Counted from the stretch's first letter, positions 51,051 through 60,061 are shown. The stretch: 64,000 bases of DNA from an uncultured Eubacteriales bacterium (GCA_900546635.1 URDS01000001.1:38197-102196); one strand, 5' to 3'. The notes: a model not told the origin generated them from the sequence alone. Translations and numbers: made by a program.

Positions 51051-53053
51051 TATTTGCATTGGTCGGCAATCAGAACTGCGGAAAAACGACTTTGTTTAAC
51101 GCGTTGACGGGTGCAAATCAACATGTCGGAAATTTTCCGGGCGTGACGGTAGATTCAAAAGTGGGTCAGTTGAGGGAAACTTCAAATTGTTCTGTGGTTG
51201 ATTTGCCGGGCATTTATTCGATGCGGCCGTATACGAATGAGGAAATTGTAACGCGGGATTTTGTTTTGACGCAACACCCCGATGGAATCATTAATATAAT
51301 AGACGCTACAAATATCGAACGCAATCTGTATTTGACGCTGCAGCTTTTGGAACTCAGGATTCCAACGGTAATCGCGTTGAACATGATGGATGAGGTGCGG
51401 GGCAACGGCGGGACGATTGATGTCAGAAAATTGTCTGATGCGCTTGGCGTACCCGTGGTGCCGATCAGTGCGGCGAAAAACGAGGGCGTTTCGGAACTGG
51501 TTGGTAGCGTGTTGCGTGTTGCGGAGAAAAAGCAAATCCCCGCCGTGGCGGATTTTTGCAAAGAGGGACCGGTACATCGCTGTATTCATGCCGTATCGCA
51601 TCTGATTGAGGATCATGCGGCGGCAGCAGGGGTTTCGGCGCGTTTTTGCGCTACAAAGCTGATCGAAGAAGATCATGATTTTGCACAAAGGCTGAAACTG
51701 AGTCAGAATGAGATCGAAATGATCGAACACAGCGTGATTGAAATGGAGCACGATACGGCCTTAGATCGGAACGCCGCTTTGGCGGAGATGCGGTATACAT
51801 TTATCGAGCAAGCCTGTGCTGATGCCGTTGTGAAATGTCAAGAGAGCAAAGAGCACCGGCGCAGTATGAAGATCGACGAGATCCTCACAAACCGATATGT
51901 CGCGCTTCCGTTTTTTCTGTTGGTCATGTTTGCGGTTTTCTGGCTCACGTTTGATGTGTTCGGCAGTTTTTTATCGGATTTGCTGGCGTCCGGCATTGAT
52001 GCGCTGACGTTGATTTGCGATCGTGCGCTGACTGCTTACGGCATGAATCCGGTGGTACATAGTTTGATTATTGACGGTATTTTTGCCGGAGTCGGCAGCG
52101 TACTCAGCTTTTTGCCGCTGATTGTCGTGCTCTTCTTTTTCCTTTCTATTTTGGAGGATACCGGTTACATGGCGCGCGTCGCTTTCGTTATGGACAAACT
52201 TTTGCGCAAAATCGGACTTTCCGGGCGGAGTATTGTACCTATGCTGATCGGATTCGGTTGCAGTGTGCCGGCCATTATGGCTACGCGCACGCTTTCTTCG
52301 GAGCGGGATCGACGTATGACGGTTATGCTTACGCCTTTTATGAGTTGTTCGGCGAAAATTCCGATTTATACGGTTTTTTGCGCGGCTTTCTTTGAAAAGT
52401 ACAGCGCGTTTGTCATGATCGGTTTGTATGTATCCGGTATTTTACTCGGTATTTTGATTGCGCTTTTGCTGAAAGGCACTGCTTTTCGCGGCAAACCCGT
52501 TCCGTTTATTATGGAACTGCCGAATTACCGCCTGCCCTCTGCCAAGAGTGTTGGCCTTTTGATGTGGGATAAGGCGAAAGATTTTTTGCAGCGCGCTTTT
52601 TCGGTTATATTTGTCGCAACTGTTGTCATATGGTTTTTACAGACGTTTGATACGCGTTTGAATGTCGTTTCGGACAGCGCGGACAGCTTGCTTGCGTTGG
52701 TCGGAAAGGGAATTGCCCCGATTTTTGCGCCGCTCGGCTTTGGCGACTGGCGCGCGGCGACTGCGCTTTTGACCGGATTTACAGCCAAAGAGGCGGTTGT
52801 GAGTACGCTTAGCGTTTTACTCGGCGTGGGGACGGAGGCGCTGCCCGGCGCGCTTGCGGCTTTGTTTTCTCCTCTTTCCGCGGCCAGCTTTTTGATCTTT
52901 ACTTTATTGTATACGCCTTGCGTGGCGGCGGTTGCCACCATTCGCCGCGAACTCGGCTCCACGCGGCAGATGTTCGGCGTAATTGTGATGCAGTGCTTTG
53001 TCGCATGGATTTGCGCATTTGCCGTATATAGGATCGGAGGAATTTTTATATGA
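51047..53053 (+). CDS. feoB: Ferrous iron transport protein B
   Basis: FeoB is the membrane Fe(II) transporter with an N-terminal G domain. The 668 residues show G1 as VGNQNCGKTTLFNALTG (Gln instead of the common Pro), G3 as DLPGIYSM and G4 as NMMDEV, then a helical region and about nine membrane helices. The first Gate motif is IGFGCSVPAIMATRTL with the conserved Cys; the second is YTPCVAAVATIRRE. The enzyme looks complete. Ferrous iron uptake suits an anaerobic habitat. Confidence 0.97.
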   Translation: MIFALVGNQNCGKTTLFNALTGANQHVGNFPGVTVDSKVGQLRETSNCSVVDLPGIYSMRPYTNEEIVTRDFVLTQHPDGIINIIDATNIERNLYLTLQLLELRIPTVIALNMMDEVRGNGGTIDVRKLSDALGVPVVPISAAKNEGVSELVGSVLRVAEKKQIPAVADFCKEGPVHRCIHAVSHLIEDHAAAAGVSARFCATKLIEEDHDFAQRLKLSQNEIEMIEHSVIEMEHDTALDRNAALAEMRYTFIEQACADAVVKCQESKEHRRSMKIDEILTNRYVALPFFLLVMFAVFWLTFDVFGSFLSDLLASGIDALTLICDRALTAYGMNPVVHSLIIDGIFAGVGSVLSFLPLIVVLFFFLSILEDTGYMARVAFVMDKLLRKIGLSGRSIVPMLIGFGCSVPAIMATRTLSSERDRRMTVMLTPFMSCSAKIPIYTVFCAAFFEKYSAFVMIGLYVSGILLGILIALLLKGTAFRGKPVPFIMELPNYRLPSAKSVGLLMWDKAKDFLQRAFSVIFVATVVIWFLQTFDTRLNVVSDSADSLLALVGKGIAPIFAPLGFGDWRAATALLTGFTAKEAVVSTLSVLLGVGTEALPGALAALFSPLSAASFLIFTLLYTPCVAAVATIRRELGSTRQMFGVIVMQCFVAWICAFAVYRIGGIFI

Positions 53054-53208
53054 CTGTACTGGATTGTATTTTGCTTGCGGGCATTGCGGTTGCGCTTGTT
53101 TTTGCGGTTCGTTCCGTACTTCGGGATTTACGCCGCGGAAAATGCTGCGGCTGCTGCGGGGACTGCAAAGTCTGTCATGAGGATATTCAGAAAAAGACGA
53201 AAATTTAA
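53050..53208 (+). CDS. FeoB-associated Cys-rich membrane peptide
   Basis: A 52-residue gene whose ATG overlaps the feoB stop (ATGA). It encodes one membrane helix (LLAGIAVALVFAVRSVL) followed by a cytosolic tail with five cysteines (KCCGCCGDCKVCHED). This is the pattern of the FeoB-associated Cys-rich protein family (FeoC-like), probably a metal relay or regulator of FeoB. It is too short for most gene finders. A strong terminator follows. Confidence 0.88.
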   Translation: MTVLDCILLAGIAVALVFAVRSVLRDLRRGKCCGCCGDCKVCHEDIQKKTKI

Positions 53209-53215
53209 TATTTCC

Positions 53216-53252
53216 GTGAAAAACGCAAAGCAAGGGGCTTTGCGTTTTTCAC
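53216..53252. terminator. feo operon terminator, usable in both directions
   Basis: GTGAAAAACGCAAAGC and its exact complement form a 16-bp stem with a 5-nt loop. T-rich ends lie on both strands. Confidence 0.9.
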
Positions 53253-53255
53253 CTG

Positions 53256-53413
53256 CGCTGTCAACAGGGGAGCTACTCCAAACGTCTTGGACGTATATCC
53301 GGGGGACATTGTTCATCCGGAGGGGAGCGGCGCCCCACTTTTTTAAGTGGCCTCTCGCAGCCCCTCTACAGCGAAACTGTACCGGTGGGAACCTTAATCA
53401 TTTGCTCGCCGGT
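53256..53413. ncRNA. Candidate structured RNA of unknown class
   Basis: Outer arms CGCTGT (53256-53261) and ACAGCG (53368-53373), with AGGGG pairing with CCCCT just inside, enclose several hairpins: ACGTC-TTG-GACGT, TCCGG with CCGGA, GGGG-AGCGGC-GCCCC, and CCACTT-TTTT-AAGTGG. A second stem ACCGG/CCGGT (53381-53413) follows. On the minus strand it would end at the feo terminator. The strand is not certain and I do not recognise the class. Confidence 0.45.
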
Positions 53414-53506
53414 CAAAACGCCGTCGCATTGCTTGGTTTTATCGGGAAAGAAAAAGGATACTAGAAAAAGCTGCCAGTTGAGCGGATAGTCTTGACTATA
53501 GCGCAT
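53366..53506 (-). CDS. Possible 46-residue peptide beside the structured region
   Basis: The minus strand holds an open frame MRYSQDYPLNWQLF, then FFFPDKTKQCDGVLTGEQ, ending IKVPTGTVSL. It has protein-like composition, but there is no clear ribosome site and I recognise no family. It may be a small gene, a gene remnant or chance. The AT-rich stretch 53507-53675 to its right shows nothing else. Confidence 0.3.
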   Translation of the reverse strand: MRYSQDYPLNWQLFLVSFFFPDKTKQCDGVLTGEQMIKVPTGTVSL

Positions 53507-53675
53507 AGAACTGAAAAAATGATTGCTTATTTGCGTTTATTTTAAAAATAGCTATTTTTTTCAAAACAAACCGAAGAAAAAAATTGAGAATTTTATGTTC
53601 AAGATGCTTTTTGACGTTTTTAAGGACACAAAATAAAATCTTTTTGAAAAAATGCTTCATCGTTCCCCGAAAATG

Positions 53676-53705
53676 TTGACAAGGATTCTGCAATTTTAGT
53701 ATAAT
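53676..53705 (+). promoter_or_regulatory. wecB promoter
   Basis: TTGACA (53676-53681), 18-bp spacer, TATAAT (53700-53705). The leader to the gene is about 100 nt. Confidence 0.82.
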
Positions 53706-53809
53706 GAATTTACATTTGATATTTTTAGAATAACAGATACTTATGCAATCGGCCGTATAAAATAAAAACAGTAGGTTTTGTAGTCAGAAATGACCGATCG
53801 GGGGATCGT

Positions 53810-54907
53810 ATGAAAAAAATTATGCTTGTGTTTGGCACACGGCCTGAGGCCATAAAAATGTGTCCGCTTGTCAATGAACTGAAAAAACGTCGGGGTATCC
53901 AAACGGTGGTATGCGTATCCGGTCAGCATCGTCAAATGTTAGACTCCGTGTTGCGTATATTCGGTGTTGTGCCGGATTATGATCTTGCCGTTATGAAAGA
54001 ACAACAGACGCTTTTTGACATTACAAGTCAGATCCTCTTGCGTATTCGGGAAGTACTTGAAAATGTAAAGCCGGATATTGTATTGGTGCATGGAGATACT
54101 TCAACGACTTTTGCTGCGGCGTTGGCTTGTTACTATATGCAGATTCCGGTCGGACATGTGGAAGCAGGACTGCGTACATATAATATTTATTCTCCGTATC
54201 CGGAGGAATTTAACCGTCAAGCTGTAGGAATTTTAGCAAAATATAATTTTGCGCCTACAGAATGCGCAAAACAGAATCTGATTCGCGAGGGAAAAAATGC
54301 GTCCAGTATTTTTGTAACCGGCAATACGGGTATTGATGCGCTCCGCACAACGGTCAGGGAGGATTATACGCACCCGGAACTGCAGTGGGCTGAGGATGCT
54401 CGTTTGATTTTAATTACCGCGCATCGCAGAGAAAATCTCGGTGAGCCGATGCGGCACATGTTTCGGGCGATCCGGCGTATCATTGATGAGCATGCGGATG
54501 TGAAGGCGATTTATCCGATTCATTTGAATCCCGCTGTGCGAGAAGCGGCAAATGAAATATTCGGGAATTGTTCACGGATTCATTTGATTGAACCGCTTGA
54601 TGTTTTAGATTTTCACAATTTTTTGGCTCGTGCCCATTTGATTTTGACGGACAGCGGCGGCATACAAGAAGAAGCTCCGTCTCTCGGAAAGCCGGTTTTG
54701 GTAATGAGAGACACAACCGAACGGCCGGAGGGGATTGAAGCCGGTACGTTAAAATTGGTTGGAACAAACGAAGAGATTATTTATCAAAACTTTAAGCTTT
54801 TGCTGGAAGATACCAAGGCATATGAAGCAATGTCGAACGCTTCCAATCCGTATGGAGACGGTTTCGCAAGTCGCAGAATTGCGGATATACTTTGTTCAAA
54901 TTCTTAG
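53810..54907 (+). CDS. wecB: UDP-N-acetylglucosamine 2-epimerase (non-hydrolysing)
   Basis: WecB/MnaA interconverts UDP-GlcNAc and UDP-ManNAc for surface polymers such as teichoic acid linkage units. The 365 residues show IMLVFGTRPEAIKMCPLV at the start, VLVHGDTSTTFAAALACYY, GHVEAGLRTYN, LITAHRRENLGEPM and DSGGIQEEAPSLGKPVLVMR, all standard. The family length is normal. The gene is followed at 48 bp by the Card1-like gene and may be cotranscribed with it. Confidence 0.95.
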   Translation: MKKIMLVFGTRPEAIKMCPLVNELKKRRGIQTVVCVSGQHRQMLDSVLRIFGVVPDYDLAVMKEQQTLFDITSQILLRIREVLENVKPDIVLVHGDTSTTFAAALACYYMQIPVGHVEAGLRTYNIYSPYPEEFNRQAVGILAKYNFAPTECAKQNLIREGKNASSIFVTGNTGIDALRTTVREDYTHPELQWAEDARLILITAHRRENLGEPMRHMFRAIRRIIDEHADVKAIYPIHLNPAVREAANEIFGNCSRIHLIEPLDVLDFHNFLARAHLILTDSGGIQEEAPSLGKPVLVMRDTTERPEGIEAGTLKLVGTNEEIIYQNFKLLLEDTKAYEAMSNASNPYGDGFASRRIADILCSNS

Positions 54908-54955
54908 TAATATTTTTGATGTATGTGTGCAATTTGAAACTTGGGGTGAATAGGT

Positions 54956-56200
54956 ATGACAGTTCTGGAATTTTTTGATAAGTCCTCTATAGATAATTTA
55001 ATTACGACATTGTCTTATCATGCCGATAAAGTCATTTATATCGGATATGACGAGAAACAACTGAAAAAAGAGTGCCGTTTATTTGAAAAAATATTTTCGT
55101 CCAGACAAATGGGCGTGGAGATTATGCCTGTTTGTGTTCCGTTCGGCGATGATGAAAAAATTCTGCAATGCTTTGTAGACATTTTGCAGCGTGAAAGAAA
55201 TTTAATTGTAGATTTAAAAGGCGGAGATGAGGTTTTGCTGTTTTTACTCGGACGAGCTTTTGATATGGTTCGTCCGACGCATACGCAGCTGCATTGCATT
55301 GATCCGTTTAGCGGAGAGATTCAGAGTCATAGTACTTCTTATTTTTTAAAAGCCGAAAATCCTGTACTGAATGTGCGGGAGACGGTTGAATTGCATGGCG
55401 GTATAGTCGCTGATTGCACGGATGTGTCTGCGTTGGGACTGGAGTCGGGCCAGGCGAATAATGCCCTTGAAGATTTGCAGTTAATGTGGAAAATTTGCTG
55501 TCAAAATCCGAATCGCTGGAATTCAAATGCAAATTGTCTGGCCGTAATAGATGCGTTGGGGATTCGCAACGGGCTGGAGGTGACCGTTTCGGTTAAAGAA
55601 GCAAAGCGGCAAAATAAGATTGCAAGATATAATGAAGCTGTGAATATTTTGATTCCATTGCATCGTGCCGGTTTGATTACCATGATGGATGTTTCTTCGT
55701 CCCATATTTTATATGTGTATAAGAATCGCTGTGTGCGCGAATGTTTGCGTCGCGCCGGTTTTTTGCTGGAGTTGAAAATTTTTATGACTGCGCTGGAATG
55801 CCGAAATGAGGATGGCAGTCCGGTATTCCAGGATGCCATAACCGGTGCGGTGCTTGACTGGGATGCTGCTTCAGGAAAAAATATGACTGTAAATGAGACG
55901 GATGTTATTCTGATGCGCGGCATGATTCCGTACTTTATTTCCTGTAAAAACGGCTGCGTTCATGAGGAGGAATTGTATAAGCTCGCGACGGTGGCGCGAA
56001 AATTCGGAGGGCGCCATGTGCAGAAGATCATCGTATTACAGATGCTTTCAGGACATAAAGAAAAAGATATGCATTTTTTGAATCGGGCAAAGGAAATGGG
56101 CATTCAAGTAATTTTTGATGTGTATATGATGGATGAGCTTGATTTGGCTGAAGACTTAGCGCATTTTGATCGGAGAAACACGGATGACATTTGCATATGA
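54956..56200 (+). CDS. Card1/Can2-like protein: CARF domain with PD-(D/E)XK nuclease (DUF1887)
   Basis: The 414 residues follow the DUF1887 plan. A Rossmann-like CARF part fills about 1-145 (DKVIYIGYDEK, then LIVDLKGGDEVLLFLLGRAF), a winged-helix-like middle follows, and a C-terminal nuclease starts near 265. In the nuclease I see Glu272 (GFLLELKIFMTALE), Asp316 (NETDVILMRG) and Lys331 (YFISCKNG). The position that is Glu in the known ECK form of Card1 is Ser329 here. Card1 proteins are switched on by cyclic oligoadenylates from type III CRISPR systems, but no cas gene or repeat array lies in this window. It stands behind wecB. Confidence 0.8.
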   Translation: MTVLEFFDKSSIDNLITTLSYHADKVIYIGYDEKQLKKECRLFEKIFSSRQMGVEIMPVCVPFGDDEKILQCFVDILQRERNLIVDLKGGDEVLLFLLGRAFDMVRPTHTQLHCIDPFSGEIQSHSTSYFLKAENPVLNVRETVELHGGIVADCTDVSALGLESGQANNALEDLQLMWKICCQNPNRWNSNANCLAVIDALGIRNGLEVTVSVKEAKRQNKIARYNEAVNILIPLHRAGLITMMDVSSSHILYVYKNRCVRECLRRAGFLLELKIFMTALECRNEDGSPVFQDAITGAVLDWDAASGKNMTVNETDVILMRGMIPYFISCKNGCVHEEELYKLATVARKFGGRHVQKIIVLQMLSGHKEKDMHFLNRAKEMGIQVIFDVYMMDELDLAEDLAHFDRRNTDDICI

Positions 56201-56221
56201 ATCCTTAAAGTTGAACAAAGC

Positions 56222-56259
56222 AAAAAACGGTATAGTCATTTAAGACTATGCCGTTTTTT
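56222..56259. terminator. Bidirectional terminator after the Card1-like gene
   Basis: AAAAAACGGTATAGTC and GACTATGCCGTTTTTT form a stem with one mismatch around ATTTAA. It is followed by a small CCCCGGT-TTC-ACCGGGG hairpin (56279-56295). The rest up to 56431 holds no gene. Confidence 0.85.
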
Positions 56260-56431
56260 ATAGAATACAAAATATTTCCCCGGTTTCACCGGGGAGAAAA
56301 ACGCATGGGCCGCAAAAAGGCGATGCGCAGTATACAAAGATGCTGCAATAAATCAAGCGGAACACCGTCAACAAAAACGGCAAGCTGATAAAATCGGCGG
56401 TTTTAACTCAGTATTTATAAAATACGGACGT

Positions 56432-56944
56432 TTATATGTTTTTGTGAAGCGCATTTTTGCGTTTCAGCCAAATCTTTGCCGCACACAAAATCAGCAAAAT
56501 ACCGCAGAGCGCACCGGCGCTGTCCAGCAGTATGTCGAAACCGCGCGCGGCGCGTCCCGGCACAAACCATTGATGCCATTCGTCGCCGGCTGCAAATAAA
56601 ATGCAGAAAGCAAACGAGCGAAAAAAATGAGTTCGTCTGTTGGATGCAAAGCACAGAGAAAAAAGGCAGGAAAAGATTCCGAGCGCCATATATATGCAAA
56701 AGTGTGCCCCTTTGCGGAGAATGTGCTCGGTTGCTTTTGCCAGTTCGGTCTGGCGTGCTTTCCCGAGTGTTTCAAAGTCCGGCATAACCAATTTTAAGAG
56801 AGTGTAGGAGAGATTGCTGCTGCGTTCGGTAGAAACGGCCGCAGGCTCGGCGGACATGCAGAAAATCAGAACGCATCCGAGCAAACCGAGCACAAGAAAC
56901 AGAACGCGAACTTTTACAGAAGTAAAAAGTTTTATTTTTTGCAT
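56432..56944 (-). CDS. VanZ-family membrane protein
   Basis: The 170-residue protein has four membrane segments. The VanZ pattern is in RKGAHFCIYMALGIFSCLF and GDEWHQWFVPGRAARGFDILLDSAGALCG. The His and Asp residues in these loops are conserved in the family; the function is unknown outside glycopeptide resistance. Its start overlaps the end of the glycosyltransferase gene by 13 bp, so it closes the murJ-GT4-vanZ operon. Confidence 0.9.
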   Translation of the reverse strand: MQKIKLFTSVKVRVLFLVLGLLGCVLIFCMSAEPAAVSTERSSNLSYTLLKLVMPDFETLGKARQTELAKATEHILRKGAHFCIYMALGIFSCLFSLCFASNRRTHFFRSFAFCILFAAGDEWHQWFVPGRAARGFDILLDSAGALCGILLILCAAKIWLKRKNALHKNI

Positions 56945-58062
56945 CGCGCATGATACCCGTCTTCATATAATTTTTCTACCTTTCCGGTCATGATTTTCCC
57001 GGTCAGGCGACAAATATATTTTGAATAGGCCACCTTGGACATTTCGATCCGTCGCGCCGGGTCGGCAAGCAACTTGCTGATGGCCTCGGCCAAATTGGAA
57101 GCGCTTTTCTGCGGAATGATATATCCGTTTTTCCCGTTTTCAATGATCTGCGCGTTCCCGCCGTAATCAGTGGCGATTGCGGGTTTGGCCAAGCTCATCG
57201 CTTCGATCAACGCCATGCTGGTGGCTTCGGTGCCGAAAGAGCAGTTTATGATGATATCCATAACCTGCACATACGGCGCTACGTCATGCACAAATCCCGG
57301 AAAAATCACACAATTTTCCAAGTTATATTCCCGTACTTTGCTTTTTAATTGTTTTTCAAGCGGACCGGTTCCGATAATCAACACTTTGAGATTGGCCGTT
57401 CCGCGTTCGCGGAGAATTTTTGCCGCTTCAATCAGATAAATATGTCCTTTCACTTCGTCCAGTCTTGCAGACATGCCGACGACAAAATCGGAGGCCGCAA
57501 TACCGAGCTTTTCCCGCAGCGCGGCGCTTTCCGCCGCGTCAACCGTACGCAGCGGTTCCGCGCCGTTGATGATAACTTGAATTTTTTTCGGATTGACTCC
57601 GACGTCGGTCATATTCTGTTTTGCGGATTCTGAAACTGCGATCATTGCGGTGGAAAGCGTGTTGTTGACAAATCCGCATAGCTGTTTAAACGGAAACCGC
57701 GTCAAGATCGGGCGAGGGGCAAAAGTAGAATGCCGTGTATAAATTCGTACGCGTATACCGCACAGAAAGGCGGCAAGCCGCGCGGAAAACGCCGCGTGCG
57801 TATGGACGATATTCGGCTTTTCCGCTTTGAAAATACGGATAAATTCTTTAACGGCATGCAGGTCAAACGATCGGTCTGCGCCGCCCTTGGTCCGAATGCA
57901 TTCAAACCCCAGCGCGTCAATTTTCGGAATTAAAGCGCTGTTTTCGGGCAATGCGACCTTTACTTCAAATTTACCGCGGTCAATATTATATAGCGTAGTG
58001 AGAAGCACGGTGCCCGCACCGCCTATATTGGTATCGCTGATTACGTTGATGACTTTAATCAC
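56932..58062 (-). CDS. Glycosyltransferase family 4 (GT-B) protein
   Basis: The 376 residues have the GT-B layout: an N-terminal acceptor domain (VINVISDTNIGGAGTVLL; HTHAAFSARLAAFLCG) and a C-terminal donor-binding domain (VGMSARLDEVKGHIYLIEA, VLIIGTGPLEKQLKSK). The E-x7-E like motif FGTEATSMALIEAMSLAKP lies near 280. The substrate is likely a nucleotide sugar for a surface glycan. It overlaps murJ (8 bp) and vanZ (13 bp). Confidence 0.9.
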   Translation of the reverse strand: MIKVINVISDTNIGGAGTVLLTTLYNIDRGKFEVKVALPENSALIPKIDALGFECIRTKGGADRSFDLHAVKEFIRIFKAEKPNIVHTHAAFSARLAAFLCGIRVRIYTRHSTFAPRPILTRFPFKQLCGFVNNTLSTAMIAVSESAKQNMTDVGVNPKKIQVIINGAEPLRTVDAAESAALREKLGIAASDFVVGMSARLDEVKGHIYLIEAAKILRERGTANLKVLIIGTGPLEKQLKSKVREYNLENCVIFPGFVHDVAPYVQVMDIIINCSFGTEATSMALIEAMSLAKPAIATDYGGNAQIIENGKNGYIIPQKSASNLAEAISKLLADPARRIEMSKVAYSKYICRLTGKIMTGKVEKLYEDGYHARCKK

Positions 58063-59611
58063 GGTTGGTCTTCCTTTTTATAAGTTTGAATTTTATGAAG
58101 CGAAATTCTTCTGTGGGAGACAGGAAAAGCAGTCCGGCATAGATAAGGATGCCGGCGGCGATACAGAGGAAAGTGCGCAAAAGTTCAGTGTTAACGGGAA
58201 GCGTTTTATTTAGAAAATAAACAATGCTTGCCATAACAGCGGCATATAGAAAGCTTTTTAAAAGATCCGATATGTCCGCTGTGCGCAGCGGCCTTTGATC
58301 TTTGGGAAGAAAAATATAGTTCAGTGCCGCACAGAGGGTAATGGTAACGGCTGACGCAAGTCCGATCCCGTCAAATCCGAACAGACTGACGAACACCCCG
58401 ACAAAAATAAAATTAGCCAGGATAGAGAGCAGGGAGGCCAGCATCGGCGCTTTTACTTTTTGTCCGGCAAAAAATAGTTTGGTAAGCACTTCATTCACCG
58501 ACATAAACGGAATGCCGAGCGCAAACAGTCTGAGTACAGATGCGGTCATTTGTGCATCTTCGGCGGTAAATTCGCCGCGCATATATATCATGCGAGTCAG
58601 CGGTTCAGCCAGTACAAAAACACCCGCTGCAATCGGCAGCATAATCAGGCAAAGTGTTTTGACGGAGGTTCGTGCAAAAATTCGCGCGCTTTCCGAATCT
58701 CCTTTTGCTTTCGCCTGTGCGAATTTGGGGAACAGCAAATTTGTAGCGACAAATGAAAATATGCCTACAATCATAATATACAGGCGGTTGGCGTAACTGA
58801 CCATGGTGATAGCGCTGCCGTTTGCAAAACCGGAAGCGTAGCGCGTATTGATAATATTGCAAAAAGGCTGAAGCCACGAGCATACCAGAATCGGGAAAGC
58901 CATTTTGACTGCCCGCCCGATGAAAGGATCACGCAGGGAAAGGGTAGGGCGAAAATAAAATCCAAGTCGATGGGCTGCGGGGGCAAGGATGGCGGCTTGC
59001 AGTCCCCATCCGATCACCAGTACGGCGGAAAGACCCCAAATACCGAACCGATCGCAGAATGTAAAAAAATACAGAACCATGACAAGATTGGAGACAAGGC
59101 TCATAAGCGCGGGGAGCATGTACCGTTCAAAAGATTGCAGAATGCCCACGTAACAATAAGCGGCGCCGGTGAAAATCAGCATCGGAAACATGATTCGGCT
59201 GAGTGCAGTTGCGAGTTCTTGCGTGGGGATACTGATCTTGGGCGCGAGAAATGAAACCAGCTGACCGGAGAAAAGAATTCCGAGTAGGGTCATAGCGGTT
59301 GTTACAAAGAGTATTAAATTAAAGTATTTGTTTGCAAAATTAAAAGCGGCCGCTTTGCTGTCTTTGACCAAAATTTCATTAAAAATCGGTATAAAAGCGG
59401 CTGTGACAACGCCGCCTAATGCAAAATCAAACAGTGTGATCGGGAGGCGGCTGGCAGCTTCGTAAGCGACCGCCTGCATCGAAGTACCGAAATTGTTTGC
59501 AAGCAAAATGTCGCGCAGCATGCCAAGTAGTTTTGAGAATAATGTCAGCAAAACCATCAGCGAGGCTGTGCCGAGCAGGCGGCTTCCCACTTTCTTCAAA
59601 ATCCAATCCAA
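58055..59611 (-). CDS. murJ: Lipid II flippase MurJ
   Basis: MurJ flips the peptidoglycan precursor lipid II across the membrane. The 518 residues form about fourteen helices. The N-terminal TLFSKLLGMLRDILLANNFG and the GGVVTAAFIPIFNEIL segment are the typical MurJ/MviN signature with the essential Arg residues. A YLR/KDLLKS region and C-terminal charged tail (KFKLIKRKTNRD) end it. AAAGGAT lies before the ATG. It heads the operon with a GT4 and a VanZ gene, which may mean use for another polyprenyl-linked glycan. Confidence 0.93.
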   Translation of the reverse strand: MDWILKKVGSRLLGTASLMVLLTLFSKLLGMLRDILLANNFGTSMQAVAYEAASRLPITLFDFALGGVVTAAFIPIFNEILVKDSKAAAFNFANKYFNLILFVTTAMTLLGILFSGQLVSFLAPKISIPTQELATALSRIMFPMLIFTGAAYCYVGILQSFERYMLPALMSLVSNLVMVLYFFTFCDRFGIWGLSAVLVIGWGLQAAILAPAAHRLGFYFRPTLSLRDPFIGRAVKMAFPILVCSWLQPFCNIINTRYASGFANGSAITMVSYANRLYIMIVGIFSFVATNLLFPKFAQAKAKGDSESARIFARTSVKTLCLIMLPIAAGVFVLAEPLTRMIYMRGEFTAEDAQMTASVLRLFALGIPFMSVNEVLTKLFFAGQKVKAPMLASLLSILANFIFVGVFVSLFGFDGIGLASAVTITLCAALNYIFLPKDQRPLRTADISDLLKSFLYAAVMASIVYFLNKTLPVNTELLRTFLCIAAGILIYAGLLFLSPTEEFRFIKFKLIKRKTNRD

Positions 59612-59718
59612 TCCTTTCGCGTAGTATGGAATACGGCAGCCGCATTCGGCCGGTTCTCGCGGTTGTACGCACTTTCCAAGCTTATGACGCTGAATCGTGC
59701 GTCAAAACATTACACTTT

Positions 59719-59747
59719 ATCATACACCTTTTGGGGGATAAAATCAA
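59719..59747 (-). promoter_or_regulatory. Promoter of the murJ operon
   Basis: Minus strand: TTGATT (59747-59742), 17-bp spacer, TATGAT (59724-59719). The stretch 59748-59933 to the tRNA promoter is AT-rich and shows no gene. Confidence 0.8.
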
Positions 59748-59933
59748 GTAGCCGCTTTTGTCTTTTGTTTTTCGAGGTATAAGAAAATTTTTTGCAGTCT
59801 GATAAAATGGAGATAAAGTCGGAGACAACAGCGGTATTCGCGGTATTATATGTGGAAATTTGATTTCACAAAGTCAAAAAATTTTAGATACATTTTTATT
59901 TTTACTTTCATTGTATGAAAATCAAATTTATAC

Positions 59934-59962
59934 TTGACGTTATGAAAAAGCTGTGCTATAAT
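59934..59962 (+). promoter_or_regulatory. tRNA-Pro promoter
   Basis: TTGACG (59934-59939), 17-bp spacer, TATAAT (59957-59962). Confidence 0.88.
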
Positions 59963-59977
59963 AATCAAGCTGGAAAT

Positions 59978-60053
59978 CTGGGTGTGGCGCAGTTGGTAGC
60001 GCGCTACCTTGGGGTGGTAGAGGCCGCAAGTTCAAGTCTTGTCACTCAGACCA
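59978..60053 (+). tRNA. tRNA-Pro (GGG), integration site
   Basis: A 76-nt tRNA with encoded CCA. Acceptor arms are CTGGGTG and CACTCAG. The anticodon stem CTACC/GGTAG closes the loop TTGGGGT, so the anticodon is GGG. Its last 48 bases are duplicated at 63123-63170, which marks it as the attachment site of the element that follows. Confidence 0.95.
60006..60053 (+). repeat. attL: 48-bp direct repeat inside tRNA-Pro
   Basis: The sequence from the anticodon arm to the CCA end is identical to 63123-63170. The pair bounds the 3.1-kb integrated element. Confidence 0.95.
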
Positions 60054-60061
60054 AATATAAA

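Noticed and set aside
53000..56400. Possible CRISPR array near the Card1-like gene
   Set aside because: I looked for regularly spaced direct repeats there and in the rest of the window and found none. The hairpins at 53256-53413 are inverted, not spaced direct repeats.
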